64,000 nucleotides of DNA from Diorhabda sublineata (taxonomy: Eukaryota; Arthropoda; Insecta; Coleoptera; Chrysomelidae). The stretch covers positions 13,434,488-13,498,487 of the forward strand of contig NC_079480.1 of NCBI RefSeq assembly GCF_026230105.1, in the 5' to 3' direction. The position numbers and the translations under genes are program-made. The notes under the pieces are model-generated. The model ran no database searches and was not told the DNA's origin. It saw nothing but the letters and a program-made list of their open reading frames with translations. This document shows positions 34,385-47,100 of the stretch, piece by piece; positions within the stretch are counted from its first letter, which is position 1, and every line of letters begins with the position of its first letter.

Positions 34385-34587
34385 TTGTGATATTTCATTT
34401 CATTATCATGCACATCATTACGGCCATCTTTAAACTTTCGACACCATTCAGACACAACACCAACATTCATGAAGTTTTCCCGATACACACGACTCATTCT
34501 CCGATGGATTTCTGCAGCTTTATGGCCTTCAGCCTGTAGAAAACTTCACAATTCACACTTGGCGGGAACATAAATAATGGCGGACAT
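34385..34587 (-). mobile_element. N-terminal piece of a mariner transposase
   Basis: On the minus strand the ATG at 34587 starts MSAIIYVPAKCEL, and after one stop continues FLQAEGHKAAEIHRRMSRVY, ENFMNVGVVSEWCRKFKDGR and NDVHD. This is the two-helix-turn-helix N-terminus of a mariner subfamily distinct from those at 8598 and 28860. It is cut off at about 34385. It sits in the insertion that splits the left arm of the large inverted repeat. Confidence 0.8.
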
Positions 34588-35439
34588 GCTTACGTGGCTG
34601 TAGCACAACGCTTGAATGTCAACAATGGCGAAGTGTGTAGTATGAGCGTTTTTATGTTTTTCAATGGACTAAATTTGTGTAAATAGACCAAATAAAATCT
34701 TACATAAGTAAAAATTTGATTGTAATTCAATTAAACCAAGTTTTCTTCTCAAAACGCACGTGTATGTTATGACATCTCATTACTTGCATGTTATTGTCAA
34801 ATGTCATTTACAAGGAATGTTGACAATGCGATAATTGACGTTTATAGACATGGGCGTAGAAAAAACTTTCACTGTACATTCAAAGCGTTCAGAATACAAA
34901 ATTAATGAACAACAAAAGTCCACAAAGAAAGTTTTTTTTCTCGTATTCTCTCGAGAGAAATGCAGATACGATGTTTTTATCCTTGTAGCTTCGAGCTTGG
35001 CTTGTGTAGGTAATTTAGGAATCATTTCAACAATTGAGGATAGCGAGTTAGGAGGACCCGTGCAGAAAATTAAGAACTTTGAAAAAAAAAACTTTATTAT
35101 TACTCTAGTTGAATTATTGAATAATAACGTTACGTTTTTATGAACTTCTTTATCATTGTATCATGTTTTTTCAGTCATATTTTGATCTGAATCATTTATA
35201 ATAATATTAAATACTACACCACACACACATATTTATAAATTCTTATTTAGACACTAACTAGAAGGATGCTAAGTCTGTCCAGTTGATAGTCAAAATATAA
35301 GGTACATTTTTTGTGAAAATCATATACAGTTTTCATTAAAAGTAAATTTGTGGGCAGGTATTTCATAAAACTACATAGTTGGGCTTTTTTATTTAAGTAA
35401 ATCCCAAGATATTAGATATTACAAATTCTGGAAGAAAGC

Positions 35440-35735
35440 CCACATGAATGTAGTAATTTGGAAATACGGTTCCAAAAAGATGGTGCTCCTGTACATTATT
35501 ACTTTACAGGAAGACGTTATCCAGATGAGGATTATCCTTGTAGATGTATTGGACGACGTGTTCGAATAGAATAGCCAGCTCGGTCACCAGACCTAACACC
35601 TTAAATTTTTTTGTGGAGTTTAAAAAGGAAACTTCACACTACAGCACCTGACAGTTTTGACGTTACAAAACATAGAATTGATGAAAAATGAAGGACAGTT
35701 TCCGACAAGAGATTAATTTTGGGATGTCCTATTAC
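35440..35735 (+). mobile_element. Tc1/mariner-superfamily catalytic fragment
   Basis: FRFQKDGAPVHYYF..RRY, RCIGRRVRIE.PARSPDLTP and FLWSLKRKL match the family pattern QQDGAP.HY ... WIGRRGP.EWPARSPDLTPLDFFLWG.LK, covering the second and third acidic positions. In the first, QQDGAP reads QKDGAP, so the Asp is kept. Same family type as the element at 25930. Truncated on both sides. Confidence 0.75.
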
Positions 35736-36211
35736 CATGAAGCACTTTTTGAACAATTATTATTAGAACTTCTTAAATATTTATTGATTGAAAGCGAAAC
35801 TAAAATTTGAGTGTTTATTTATGTTAACCATAAAAAACCTTGTAAATCCAAATGATTGAATAGGCATTGCAAATATTTTATGAAGGCTTCACTTTCTATG
35901 AGGGTTGCATATCCTCCTTCTAAAAAATGTGCTACTAAATACTTATGAAAACTGATTATACTTCCCAGGATTATCGATATCTAAATATAGAATTCTGGTT
36001 AACTATTTTCTTACCTGTAATTGAAGTAAAAGACATTTTACTAATTTATTAATCATAACAGCCCCTCTCATGTTGGGATAACTACCATGTAAGGAGATAA
36101 GTTTAGAGTAATTGGTTGAAATTTCATGACCAAAAACATAACCTAACCTAACAGGATTAAAATTCGAAGGTGTTATACTTAATGATGTGAACTTAGCCTG
36201 TAGATAAGAAA

Positions 36212-36260
36212 ATGGTCAACCCGGAGACAACTGGAATAGACCTTTACAGGTCTGGTTGAC
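36212..36260. repeat. Short nested hairpin
   Basis: GGTCAACC ... GGTTGACC forms an 8-bp stem enclosing a second stem AGACCT/AGGTCT. No tRNA-like or terminator-like setting. Confidence 0.4.
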
Positions 36261-37218
36261 CGCGAGTCATACATAATTCAATATAATAAAGTGAAGTTCA
36301 TACAACTTATTTTTTCGTAGTGAAACTTGATCATAATTTTCTAACGTTATCAGCATTTTTTCATTTATTTAATATTTGTTAATTCATAGATACAGTTAGT
36401 CTTCATTCTTCACATATTGTTGTAAATGAAGTTATTTAAAAAAGTAAATCTTTACTTTTGAAATTTAACTCACGGGATGTAACTAGTGTGCAGCGGTCAT
36501 AAGGTCCTACGCTAAGTACCACCGTTCAAAAGAAAAGAGTGGGAAGGAGACTTTGAGAATCTCTGTATAGTCCCTTTAAATATATATAATCACTGTTATA
36601 ACATTTTCCCACTCTCTATGTGTTGTTTCTCAAATGCCCCTAAGTACAGTTTCTAGGACTTCAATCTTAATTTCGTCTCCTCCGCTTCCTTCTACAATTT
36701 TATTAATCTGTACAGATTCCATCACTCACATTCAAACATAGATTTATGGAAGTTTCTTTTTTGTTACGTAATTGTAAATCACTGTAGCATAATAGCCCGG
36801 TCAAATTAGATCAAAAAATAAAAGTGAAGCTACATAAATTCCCATCAAGCTGAATAATCTGTAAAATTGTTTAATATACAATTGAAAAAAATTTTTAATA
36901 TTCCCCATCATTTTCGTGTATAGAAAAAATGTTATTCAAGATCAAAGGTCCAGATAATGAGTTTTTCACGATTTACAAAAAAACGGTGAGTTATATCATA
37001 AAAATACCTAAAACAAAAATTGTAGATCATGAAATCATCTAGAAAAAACGTATGAATATTTTTTTCATACGAGTCATCGTTTCTATGATATAACGATTCG
37101 AAAAATTGTAATCGTCAAAAAATGCAGCTCCAACTGAAAAAAGTATTCTCTTCTTAAAACCAGGAAAAGCTCAACATCAATCGAAAATTTATTCATCAAA
37201 ATTGTATATTATTGTATA

Positions 37219-37510
37219 ACATATAATAAACTAGCCGATTAATTTCATCTGTAATTTGTTATACTTCAGCCGAAATGGAGTCAATTGATTGAAATTTTTG
37301 TTTGTTATACTAACAGGAAGAGAGAGCTGATTAATTCCATTTTTTGTTTGTTATACTATAGCGAAAAAGTGAACTGATTAATTTCTGTTGTTATTTTTTA
37401 AGCCGCAACAAAAAGGCGGATGATTAAATTCACATTTTACTCTATTATTGAATAACATATAATAAACTAGCCGATTAATTTCATTTGTAATTTGTTATAC
37501 TTTATAGAGG
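37219..37510. repeat. Degenerate minisatellite, unit about 47 bp, six copies
   Basis: Units begin near 37233, 37282, 37325, 37372, 37418 and 37469 with a GATTAATTTCAT..-type core and usually TTTGTTATACT. The first and last units are the most alike, each preceded by AACATATAATAAACTAGCCG. It lies between the inner arms of the large inverted repeat. Confidence 0.75.
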
Positions 37511-38519
37511 CTCTTATATTGAATCGCAAACAGTGGAGGATCCGTTTGATTCCAACGACGCGACAGGAAGAAGAACAATTTGAAAGTTACGACTCGGATA
37601 ATTAAATTTCACAACTTTTTTTAAATTTAAATCACTTTTATCTTTTGAATGTCCGCTAATTTCCATTATTTTGCAATAATTTCAAATTAAACATGATCGC
37701 AACAGACCCGTGGAATACTGGGGAAACTACGTTAAAAAACGCGCTAAGTATATTGCCTCATAGGTACCGTGGAAACGTGTGAATATTATGATGATTACAG
37801 TTTTTACAACTTTATGAATCATTATATCTCAGGAACGGTGACTAGTAGAAAAAAAAGTATTGATACGTTTGTTATAGATAATTTTATGATCCACAATTTT
37901 TGTCTGAGGTATTTTTATTATAAAACTCACCGTTTTACTGAAAAACCCGAAAAACTCATTTCTTTACCTTTGACCTTGAATAAAATTTTTTCCACTTATG
38001 AGAATGATGAGGACAGTTTTACTGATTTTCTGCTTGATGGGAATTTATGTAACTTCGAATGTCTAAATTGACCGGATTATTTAGGAAGTTATTGAGCAAA
38101 TTCTAATCAATTTATAAAAGTATAGAAGGAAATAATTCAAATATATTCTAATACGAGCTCAGTAGTAAATTCGTTTTTAATAAGATATGTTACTCGTGAA
38201 ATAAGAGGTACGGAAAGTTTACGCATTATTCGAATTTAGTAGAAATTGATAGCACTCTAGAGTTTCATAGGAGATAGAGTCCCACTTGTATTGTTCTTAA
38301 CAAGCCTCAAGAACCAAGGGAATTATATAAAGAGCACACAAGAAAATTTATTATTAAAGTTTTTAATGAGTCGAATATTCGTAATAAATTAAATTAAAAA
38401 GCCTGTCGATAACTAGTAACATGAAACGTGGTAACAATCATAGTCATAGGACTTAGAGACGATATTTCTTATTTCCACGATTCTGTTCCTTTTGTTTACC
38501 GGTGTTGCATATTCCAAGC

Positions 38520-38870
38520 TTTCAAAATATCCTCAAGAAAATGAATCTTTTGTATTCAATTCAGGGGAACGTGGTGGCCATGCAAATCGACCTCCCCGAC
38601 CAATCCACCTATTGGGAAAAATATTATTAAGATGATTTTTTAATAAGTGGGGCTCCTATATACGCGAACCAAATGTCTCTGCGAATATTTAGAGGAATAT
38701 TATATAACATAAAGTCGATGTTAATTATTTGTTTGAATTGTAGTTTTAATATTTTCATCTGCCCAGAAACGTTATGTATAGGAATTAATAAAACCGTCTC
38801 GTGTGAAACCAGCTTCATCAGTAAACATTCAAATATCCTCTGTAAATTTCGAAAGTGTGCCCACTTCGAA
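38520..38870 (-). mobile_element. Tc1/mariner-superfamily fragment
   Basis: On the minus strand, FTDEAGF-like (broken), FINSYT and RFWADENIK (the usual VN..N.RYWADENP), a deletion, DIWFAYIGAPL (the usual VWFQQDGAPPH, the catalytic Asp lost), then QWIGRGGRFAWPPRSPELN (the usual RWIGRGGP..WPARSPDLNPLDF; third Asp changed to Glu). Stops and a deletion mark it as dead. Confidence 0.65.
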
Positions 38871-39740
38871 TATTAATTATAATTCTTTTTGTTTTTATTT
38901 GATAAGTTTTAGGCTAACCAACTACATTTTTGTACATTTCAATTTTTGTTTGTTAGAGCAATGATTGAAAAATTTGATTTGTACAGGTTGTGCCTAGAAA
39001 GTTGCGAATTGTTATCCATTGGGCAGAATTGTTTATTACGTCAAACATGGACATACTTAATCATCCATCAAAAATTCATAATGTTCGAATGTATAATTTA
39101 GAAAATATACTTAAATATAGGTTATGATTTCGTAGCTTTAGAGTTCTATAAATCAAAAACGTCAACTACATTAGATATTGGAATACCCTGTATAATATAT
39201 TTTATTGAGAATCAATAAAGGCGTTATAATTTTTTCTAAAGAAAATAAAATTACTATTAAACTCTGTATTCTGATGAAATTTTCGAAAGTGGAAAAAATA
39301 CAAATACAATTCGTGTATAAAGGCTTTTTTTCGACGAATGTGATTGCCGCATTCGACTAAATTGGGCTGATTTAGTACAAAATGTGAATTGTCAGTATTC
39401 TCAACCCGATTAGATTTTACTTGACCCCGCATTTAATAATATTAAATCAAAAGAAAATGTCATCTTTATACAGAAGATTAATGTCCACATTTTCGTCTCA
39501 ACGGGTAACTACTTCTTTTTAATTTAATTTATTAAACTGAATCATTCCTTCTGCAACGTCGGTACATTATTTTCTTTGAAGAATTTCTCAGCACGGGATA
39601 CTTAATTAAGGGTTTTTGAAAATAATTATAATGGATGGTTGAATATCACTTGTTCATATTTAATTGAATTTCCTCGTAAATTTTGAAATATTAACAATAA
39701 TTGAAATAATATCCATATTACCTCTCGAAATATTGAAATA

Positions 39741-40149
39741 CGAGGTCTGGCTATTAAATAACGAGACTGCACGCCTAGAGGGCGCCCTAGACGGATGGGG
39801 TAAAAAATAAATAGGGCGTTGGGTATCTAGATGTCTTGTCTATGCATGTACCAAAGCACGTTTCCGTCACAAATTGTCGCAAGAGGCCCGTGGGGGCAAT
39901 TCTGTAACTCGAGCGCGTGGTGTAAGTGCTTTAGTAAAGGCCTAGAGAGCATTGAAGATGACCAGCGGCCAGCTCGCCCTGTGACTGTTTCAACACCTGA
40001 AACAATGACCAAAATCAACCAAATTGTGCGTACAGATCGTCGAATGAGTATCCGAATGAATGCCGAGGCTGAAGCATTTGAATATAGAATAATTTTTATA
40101 ATAAAGCCCTTTTTCGTAACTAGTCTCGTTATTTAGAATCCAGACCTCG
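39741..40149 (+). mobile_element. 409-bp mariner deletion derivative with intact termini
   Basis: Inverted ends CGAGGTCTGGCTATTAAATA / matching right end (GACCTCG) are flanked by TA on both sides. Inside, only the N-terminal transposase stretch remains in one frame: CFSKGLESIEDDQRPARPVTVSTPETMTKINQ in segments, DRRMSIRMNAEAEAFE. The rest of the gene is deleted down to the 3' end. A sister element with the same ends is at 47479-48026. Confidence 0.9.
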
Positions 40150-40326
40150 TATATGTGTTTTTTTTGTTAATTGAACTACTTGAACTTACTATATATGTCA
40201 TCAAAATTTGGAGGATGTCGATTTTCAACGATTAATGTCAACATTCAATAGTCGCTTGCTGTATCTACGAAATATTTGCTATATACCCTTATTTCTTATT
40301 TTATTTATTGCAACAACTTAAACTAA

Positions 40327-40440
40327 TATGACACTTTGAGCTGCGCCAGAGCACTTGCTCTCACATCTGCATTTATATGTGGAAGACTTCCTTTTACAGC
40401 GTTTATAGCCTTGCCCACCGCTTCTCGAAGAATTTTCTCT
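40327..40440 (-). other. Short unexplained open frame
   Basis: On the minus strand, EKILREAVGKAINAVKGSLP and HINADVRASALAQLKVSY end in a stop. The upstream ATTTTAG could be a splice acceptor. The composition is protein-like, but I recognise no family. It may belong to the integrase-bearing element next to it. Confidence 0.3.
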
Positions 40441-40499
40441 AAAATGAATCTTATCTAAAGTAAATTTTCTTTATAAATTATGAACTGATTACTTGACTA

Positions 40500-41010
40500 G
40501 AGCTGCTTGATAGTACTAGTGTCCTCTTCAATATATTTCTTTGGAATACTACTCAAATTATTTTCAGAAGTATTACAAGTTCTTCGGTTTCGAAACTATT
40601 GGCGATTTCTTCTAGTTACTCTTCATTTTCAATATTTGCGATATTACGTAGTATGTAGTATTTTTGATGAATTGAACAAAGGATAAACTCAGCATATTAT
40701 GTATATCCTAGTTGTTTCTTTCAACTGACTCGTGTGCTGGACTGTGACGAGGCTTTTCATGAACTAGCTTAACATCTTTCCACATAGCATATAATCCAGA
40801 TATGACTTGATTACTAAATTTTTTTACCATTATCTGATGGCGATATTTCTGGAGCACCAAATGCTAAAAATATTGGAACAACTTGATAAGCAATCTCTTC
40901 CTTTCTTTTAGTTTCCAAAGTTTATAGCAGGACAAACTTAGTTTATGTTGGTAAACCACATTCGCCATCTTTATTTGACTGCAGATAACCTTGACATCTC
41001 CATCTTAACT
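40500..41010 (-). mobile_element. Retroviral-type integrase (rve) fragment
   Basis: On the minus strand, EEIAYQVVPIFLAFGAPEIS, then SDNGKKFSNQVISGLYAMWK (second catalytic Asp in SDNG), DVKLVHEKPRHSPAHESVER with the catalytic Glu in SVER, and ..DIHNML..FVQFIKNT.YY. The Asp-to-Glu spacing fits D,D35E integrases. The closest relatives I know are Ty3/gypsy-derived integrases of the KRBA2/SCAND3 type. There is one frameshift before SDNG and stops after. No LTR or gag/pol neighbours were seen. Only remnant sequence is described. Confidence 0.7.
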
Positions 41011-43120
41011 CAAAACTGATTATTGGTATCACAACAAGGTTCATTGTATTTTTTTGTTTGCAAAAATTTAAATACAACATTACAATTATATATATATTTG
41101 TATTTACTTTGTAATTATTTAAGTATACGCGTTCTTCCTCCGTGGCCTAGTCTGGTGTTAGTTTCTCATAGTATACAGAACATTTCCTCATCGGTAACAT
41201 AATACTGAATGTTCACTGCTACTGGTTTCAATAGTATAATCAACTTTTCTTCAATATTAATTTTTACACAGTGTTTTTATCATTTGTAATGTATTTAGTT
41301 TGGGCAGAAACCACTTCAAAGAGTATTATTTTCTTGAGAAAACTTATTGTCGTTCACCCGCAATTCTCAACATTAAACCTTGTATAAAACTGACAAAGCT
41401 GTCTGTCTCTAACCAAACCAAGGATTTGGCAGGAAATAGCCAATAGAGTTTTTGTCGGCTCCTGTCTTTTCAACCTCCACCAGAACATATCTGTGATTGT
41501 CGACATACACCGGTGAAAGTTCAAATGAACAAGAATATATTGATTTTTAACCGACATATATACCAATTAGCAATATACCTAAAAAGATATACAAAACGTC
41601 GTGCGTGCCGAATCACTAGCAGCAGTGTAGTTTCACTAAAATATAGTCGTTTGAGATCTTTTTATTATGCTGTCTCGAGAAAGAGTGAATTTCCAGATCT
41701 TGCTTAGGTTTGTGTACTAAAAGAAAATGCCATGAAACAATGTAAAAGTTGGAATTTTGTTGGAATGCTGGTTTTCCTAAAACGTGCTACTAGGTACAGT
41801 ATAGGAGAGTATTGAGTTAATTGCATGCTATAAGGACATTTCAGAAGGTTACTAGGAATGTACTGAATCAGGTTTCGGTCAGCCAGGGGTCGAAGGATTA
41901 CCAGCAACAGAGTAGTTGTTCCTGAAACTAAATAGACACACAGAACAATCAGTTATTTCTAAGTAACTCACAGCAGTAACGAGCTAGTCTAATAATTTGC
42001 AGAATACAAATCTCGCTCAATCAGCAACAGTACTATGATCATAATGATTATAATAGACTTGATCTTTAATAGTGACAATGACAATATTATGTTGAATCAA
42101 AATGTTAGTTTACAAAGAGAAGGAGATGTAAAGTATAGACACCCATTGTGAAACTTGTGCATCAATTCAAACTTCAACTAAAAATATAGTCAATCACTTA
42201 ATTATTTTCTTCAAAATCGACAATAATTACAACTTTACAATATATAAATCCGCATGTCATATATTTTTATTCGTTTTAGTTGTTTGATCTGAGTTGTATT
42301 ATAATCCTCAAGCTTTTAATTTTCGATTGATGATAACATGAATTCAAAGTGATAAAATATAATAAAAGCGTGGAGTTAATTAACTTCCTCATTTAATTAT
42401 TAAACATGTTTTAGTGCGAGTAGCTCATGATGTCTGATTTTCTCTGCGTTAAATTAACTCTCGCTATGAAACGACCGACTATTTTACAAAACCAGTTTAA
42501 TTGAAGTTAATCTCCCTTTTTAAAAGAGATACCCTTTCAGGCTTCCAGCGTTCGCATAACAAGTTTATTGAATAAATTATGGATACTTGAATTGTGTGTT
42601 AGGAAAGATGGAAACGTTTCAGTTGCTGAAAAGAGAGCTTAATGGAATTTCTATTCTCACGGGAGAAAATTTGAATGGTTCGGTGTCTTCATTTTGGTAT
42701 CTTTCATATCTTTCCATCTCATAGGATTTCCTGTTGGTATAAGGGTAACCCGAGAATTTCGAGATTGGAAAAGCTGATGAATTAAGAAACTGCAGAAATT
42801 TGTAAATTCATCAACCAGTAATTTGCCGTGTAAGAATAGATATAAAATCTTGTGCCGAATATTTAAGTATCTACTTTCTCATGTTTATAACACTTTTTAG
42901 ACGATACTTTGATAGTTTTTTGTTTTATACAACTGCCATTGAAAGTGACACTTGATAGCAAACAGTTTTTTTCCGCAATGGGATTTCGATATGCAATGAA
43001 ATTATCAACATAGCACCAGGCTACAGTCGTACACAATGAAGAGGATCCACGAAAACAGAGGCCTCTATATTGGTTTGATTCTGGCGGTTTGAGAAATCCG
43101 GCAACGATAGAGAACATTTT
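41011..43120. other. AT-rich spacer
   Basis: No gene recognised. A 70-codon minus-strand frame at 41354-41566 and neighbours have no family I know. No repeat arrays. Confidence 0.35.
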
Positions 43121-43129
43121 CCCAAATGT

Positions 43130-43640
43130 AGGTACCACTAGACTGACAAAGTACTCTTTATTCATATTTTTCACGAATAAAACGACGCGTTTTGTTTTTG
43201 TGTTTGGACATTGTATGAGCAATTATTTATCTGTTATTCCAATATGTTTTGCTAATAAATTACACCATTTTACACACCGAGAGGCTCCAAATCATCCCAG
43301 CGTTTCTCTAATTCCTCTAATGGCATGCTTGTAGAAGGATTTGTCTTTTGCTTCAAAAGAGGCTTTAGTTTCAGCAATTACTTTTTCGTTCGAGCTGAAT
43401 TTCTTTCCGTTGAGCATTTTTTTGAGATCAGCAAGTATCCAGTAATCACTGAGGTCCATATCTGGATTATACGGCGAACGAGGAAGCACTTAGAAGTGTA
43501 ATTCGTTCAATTTAAGCATCGTTGCCATCGAATTGTGAATATATGCATTGTCTTGTCTTTAAACGATCCAAAAAACAGTTTGAGGATGTTTTTTCTCGAT
43601 GTAGCGGAATCCGGATAACACTTTTGAAGCCAGTGCGTAG
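43130..43640 (-). mobile_element. 3' half of a mariner element
   Basis: On the minus strand, ..YIEKKHPQTVFW, RQDNAYIHNSMATMLKLNEL (second catalytic Asp in QDNA), LPRSPYNPDMDLSDYWILAD (third Asp), LKKMLNGKKFSSNEKVIAET, KASFEAKDKSFYKHAIRGI: the C-terminal half of an irritans-type mariner transposase. One stop separates the first two blocks. The 3' flank down to about 43130 is typical mariner tail. The 5' half is missing. Confidence 0.8.
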
Positions 43641-44162
43641 CTTGTATATCAAGAATCAATGATAAATTAATACACCAAAATGTTTTGAATCCATTGCTTT
43701 AAAAATAACGAAAGTAGCTTCACTTAAATGGCTCTTACTTCTTTCTGACTATTCAAAATGTCATAAAATTTTACACATAGTCTTTTGAAAGCTGGTACTT
43801 CATAAACGTCGAATTAATTTGACAATTGCAGCGCCATCTGTGTATCAGTCACACAACACACGAATAAATTTCCTCTTTTCATAGAAAGCTTTCAACAAAA
43901 TTACTTAGTAATCCTGGTGCGACTTTCTTGATACATTTTTTTCTCTCCTTAGGTCAAGCCAGTAATTATTTCAACCATCTGGGTCATTAATATCAAATTT
44001 TCATTGCCGAAAGTAACATTTTTGGGTATTTTTAATACTATTTACAGCGAAATTTAGTAGTTCACCTCCTGACTAAGCTAGCATCACACCCTAGATCAAA
44101 TCGCCTCACAATCTGTGCTGAGAATACTCCTATTTTTGGTATTTCTCTTAATATCAGCAGTT

Positions 44163-44396
44163 TCACTTGCTTAGAAAACTTTGGATGTCTCCACCCCTTT
44201 TTTTGAAGCAATCGCCAGCACCACGATTTAACAAGTTTTTAAACATTCCTTGGAAGTGTTTTAGCTCACGAGAAATTTGTCTTCGGGTCAACTTACCTCT
44301 CCAAATCCAAAATTCTCCACTGCACAATTTCCGTAAATTAAGTTTCACGCGGCACAAAATCTGATGATTATAAATTATCAGACAGACAAATACCAC
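44163..44396 (-). mobile_element. N-terminal helix-turn-helix piece of a Tc1-like transposase
   Basis: Minus strand RGKLTRRQISRELKHFQGMF, KNLLNRGAGDCFKKRGGD resembles the Tc1 N-terminal helix-turn-helix (LT.R.IAR.L..S..TV...L.R....G....K.R.G). The frame is open for 77 codons but starts in unrelated sequence. The catalytic part was not found downstream. Confidence 0.45.
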
Positions 44397-44399
44397 TTG

Positions 44400-46625
44400 A
44401 ATCTTATGGTCAATCTAATACTATAAAAACAGATTTTGAAACATCATTGCGCAATCAATTAATTTTTTATATTCATGAATAGTATATTTTTTCACACGAC
44501 TATATTGTTTGGCTGGTAAGTGAATATAAAGAGAATGCTTTTATCTTTTTCTTTTGCTGAGAGATTCACAGATTGGGTAAAGAAAAATTAGTTCAATATG
44601 AATAATTTTCTATTCCAGGCTGAAGTAAATTCACTTTTCTCAATATCTCGGATCTTTCCTTATTTATTTGAAGATTCTAAGAGGAGATAAGTTAGAATCG
44701 AGGGCGCTCCATCTGCTCTATAGATAAAATGAATATTGATTGAACTCGAAAAGTATTAGATATCAAGAAAACTAACATAATTTGTTTACAAGAAGTGATA
44801 GGCAGCAGACGATAACGTATTTTCTTCTTAAAGTACAAAATTATACAGAAATAACAACATTCAGATGTATCTCACAAAATTGTCTTTTGACTATCTGACT
44901 CGGCAGATTTCGCACTTAAATTTTCGTATAAAATAAACTTAAATCAGACAAAAACAATGTATGAATGAAGTTTTATTTTCTATTAATTACATATGATGTT
45001 GCTCACTCACAAAACTGAAATACTGGCTATTTATAAGGATTCAATTTGAGGTTTTCTGATAAACTATATTTTTTGTTTGATAAACACGACAGGAAAAATC
45101 CAAGTTGATTCCAACGCCTGGCCTTGCGATTTATTTATAATTATTGCAATTGCCAGACGTACCGGAAATTGTAAACGTTTAAAATCGAATGGTAAATCCG
45201 AGGGTATACAAAGGGATGAAGACATCCTCTCCTTTTTATTTTCCCTCTATGATTGTTCCCTCTATGACATGATTTATCACCTTTTTCACAGCTAGTCTTG
45301 TTCCATTGCACAGACGAGGTTGATGTGAAGAAAAACAAATCAATTGGAATCTTTTTGGGAAATAGAAGAATATTTCGGAATGTGATTGCAAATAGTAAGG
45401 ACTACAATTAATCAAACAGATGTTTATGAATCTTTTAGGTTATTTCCACTAAGAAGAGCACAAAGTTCTCGTGAAAGTATGGAGTTTCATCGATTATTAC
45501 TCATAGAATTGTGCGTTGTGGCGAAGTTCAGGTTCCATAGGTATATTTAGATATTTGTTGCAATCAAAGATAACGATGTAATTTTCAATAAGAAAGATTG
45601 TCCAAGCATTTGCACGAATTGCACTATACCTGTAAGAATAACAGGAAATTTATTTTGATAGAAAGGTACTAAATGATAATCTGACGATTAAGCGACTCAA
45701 CCGTGAAATTTTTGACCATGACCATCTCCATTTAATAAAGTATTCCCAGTCGAGAAATTCAATTTGAATTATAGACAGCAACCATTATACCGGGTGATAA
45801 GGAACAACAAAATACGATATGATAATAATATTAAAACAGCGTGGAAGAGAATCCAAGGAAATATGTTCATAGCTGTTGAGGAGGTTTGAACAAGAACAAA
45901 CTATACAATGATTATAAGAACGAACAACACGATAAAAAAAGTGGGGATACTGGGAAGAATTCATACAACAATTGAACAACATCTTAGAAATGTTAATGAA
46001 AGAAAAACCGCTCAATGATGAAGAAGAATCCAAATATATATATAACTTCCATTTCAATGGAGTTGATCTAGAGGAAACAGTTCGAGAATTGGAATGAATA
46101 TCAACTGAATTGATTGATTATGACACATTTGTATATATATAACTATTCTAGTATTTACCCAAAATTTTTTTTAAATAATTACCACTATAGTTGTAAAAAA
46201 ATGATTTAAATAATAGATGCTGATGTTAAATTTAAAACCTCTTGCTAAAAGATCAATTTCTAACTTAAATCGAGTTTTCAAAAATCAATCATGACTTGGA
46301 ACTTCCTAAATATCAAAAGTTAAGATCGTGTAGGACAAAAATCTATCTAAAAAGAAGTAGCCAGTTGATGAAAGCTATGATATCAAGCTTTGTAAAGGAT
46401 ATTAGTTTGGGGAGGTGAAGAATCCATCATCAATTTTTCTCCATGAAGAATATTTTGGCTCAAATCGGAGCATATTGACCCACGACCATTCCATTAATTC
46501 TTTTTGGTTGATGTGTAATATTTGATACCAAATAGGTCAGTGCAGGTGATAATTATTATGAGAATATCTTTGGAATCTAAAGGAATCCATCATTAGGTAC
46601 TTTTAAACAAACACCATGGACGGAT
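44400..46625. other. AT-rich spacer
   Basis: No gene recognised. Frames near 45077-45338 and 45785-46057 have no known relatives or splice support. Confidence 0.35.
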
Positions 46626-46629
46626 CGGG

Positions 46630-47100
46630 TGACCAACGACGAGGTGCTAAGACGAATGAACAGAGAACGAGAACTATTAACCATTGTAAAAAGAAGGAAA
46701 GCTTCCTACTTTGGCCACATTTAGAAATCAAAAATATGCCTTGTTACAGCTGATCATGGAAGGGAAGATAAAAGGCAGGCGCGGCCTGGGTAGAAAAAGA
46801 TTTTCATGGTTGAAAAACCTTCTAGATTGGTTCCATGTACCAAATTAGAATGAAGCAAGCATTGGAAGAAAAAGAAGATACAAACAACCCTTTCCATTGT
46901 ATTTGAGATTTAGATGCAAGCTGGGTAGTTTATTTTTATCATTTCCTGTACTGAATCATCTGGGTAAATATGTATGTGTCAATCCAGGAGTCTTTACGAG
47001 ATCTTAATGGGATTTGCTCGAGAAAATAGAATCAAAAAAGCAATTGCAAAATACGGGATGAGAATACTAGGTCTCAATATTAGTTGCTGGAATTCTCATT
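46630..47100 (+). mobile_element. LINE 3' tail and nearby endonuclease-like scrap
   Basis: VLRRMNRERELLTIVKRRKA, SYFGHI, then after a frame change LLQLIMEGKIKGRRGLGRKR and FSWLKNLLDWF (46640-46840) match the LINE C-terminal tail (M....EL...IK.RK..Y.GHI.R ... GKI.G.RG.GRR..SWL.NLR.W). At 47020-47095, KKAIAKYGMRILGLNISCWN loosely resembles a LINE endonuclease start (...YG.DILG.SE.RW). Confidence 0.65.

Larger units (their letters stand above)
33945..38405. repeat. Large inverted repeat with split left arm
   Basis: The right arm is 37795-38405. The left arm, in reverse complement, is in two pieces: 33945-34210 matches 38150-38405, and 36685-37115 matches 37795-38140. Shared words include GGTACGGAAAGTTT, GCACTCTAGAGTTTCATA, TCCCACTTGTATT (outer) and GGTATTTTTAT, CTTGATGGGAATTTATGTA (inner). 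About 2.5 kb (34211-36684) interrupts the left arm and carries mariner and Tc1-type debris. The centre holds a 47-bp minisatellite. The arms are clearly diverged. A 100-codon frame (37769-38071) lies in the right arm and is only partly kept open in the left arm. Confidence 0.8.

Noticed and set aside
36212..36260. Nested hairpin considered as a tRNA or small RNA
   Set aside because: No cloverleaf, no A/B box promoter elements; only two short stems.
37769..38071. 100-codon frame in the right arm of the large inverted repeat, considered as a gene
   Set aside because: The matching left arm has stops and a frameshift, the residues are mostly those expected from AT-rich DNA, and no family is recognised. 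It is kept only as an observation under the inverted repeat.
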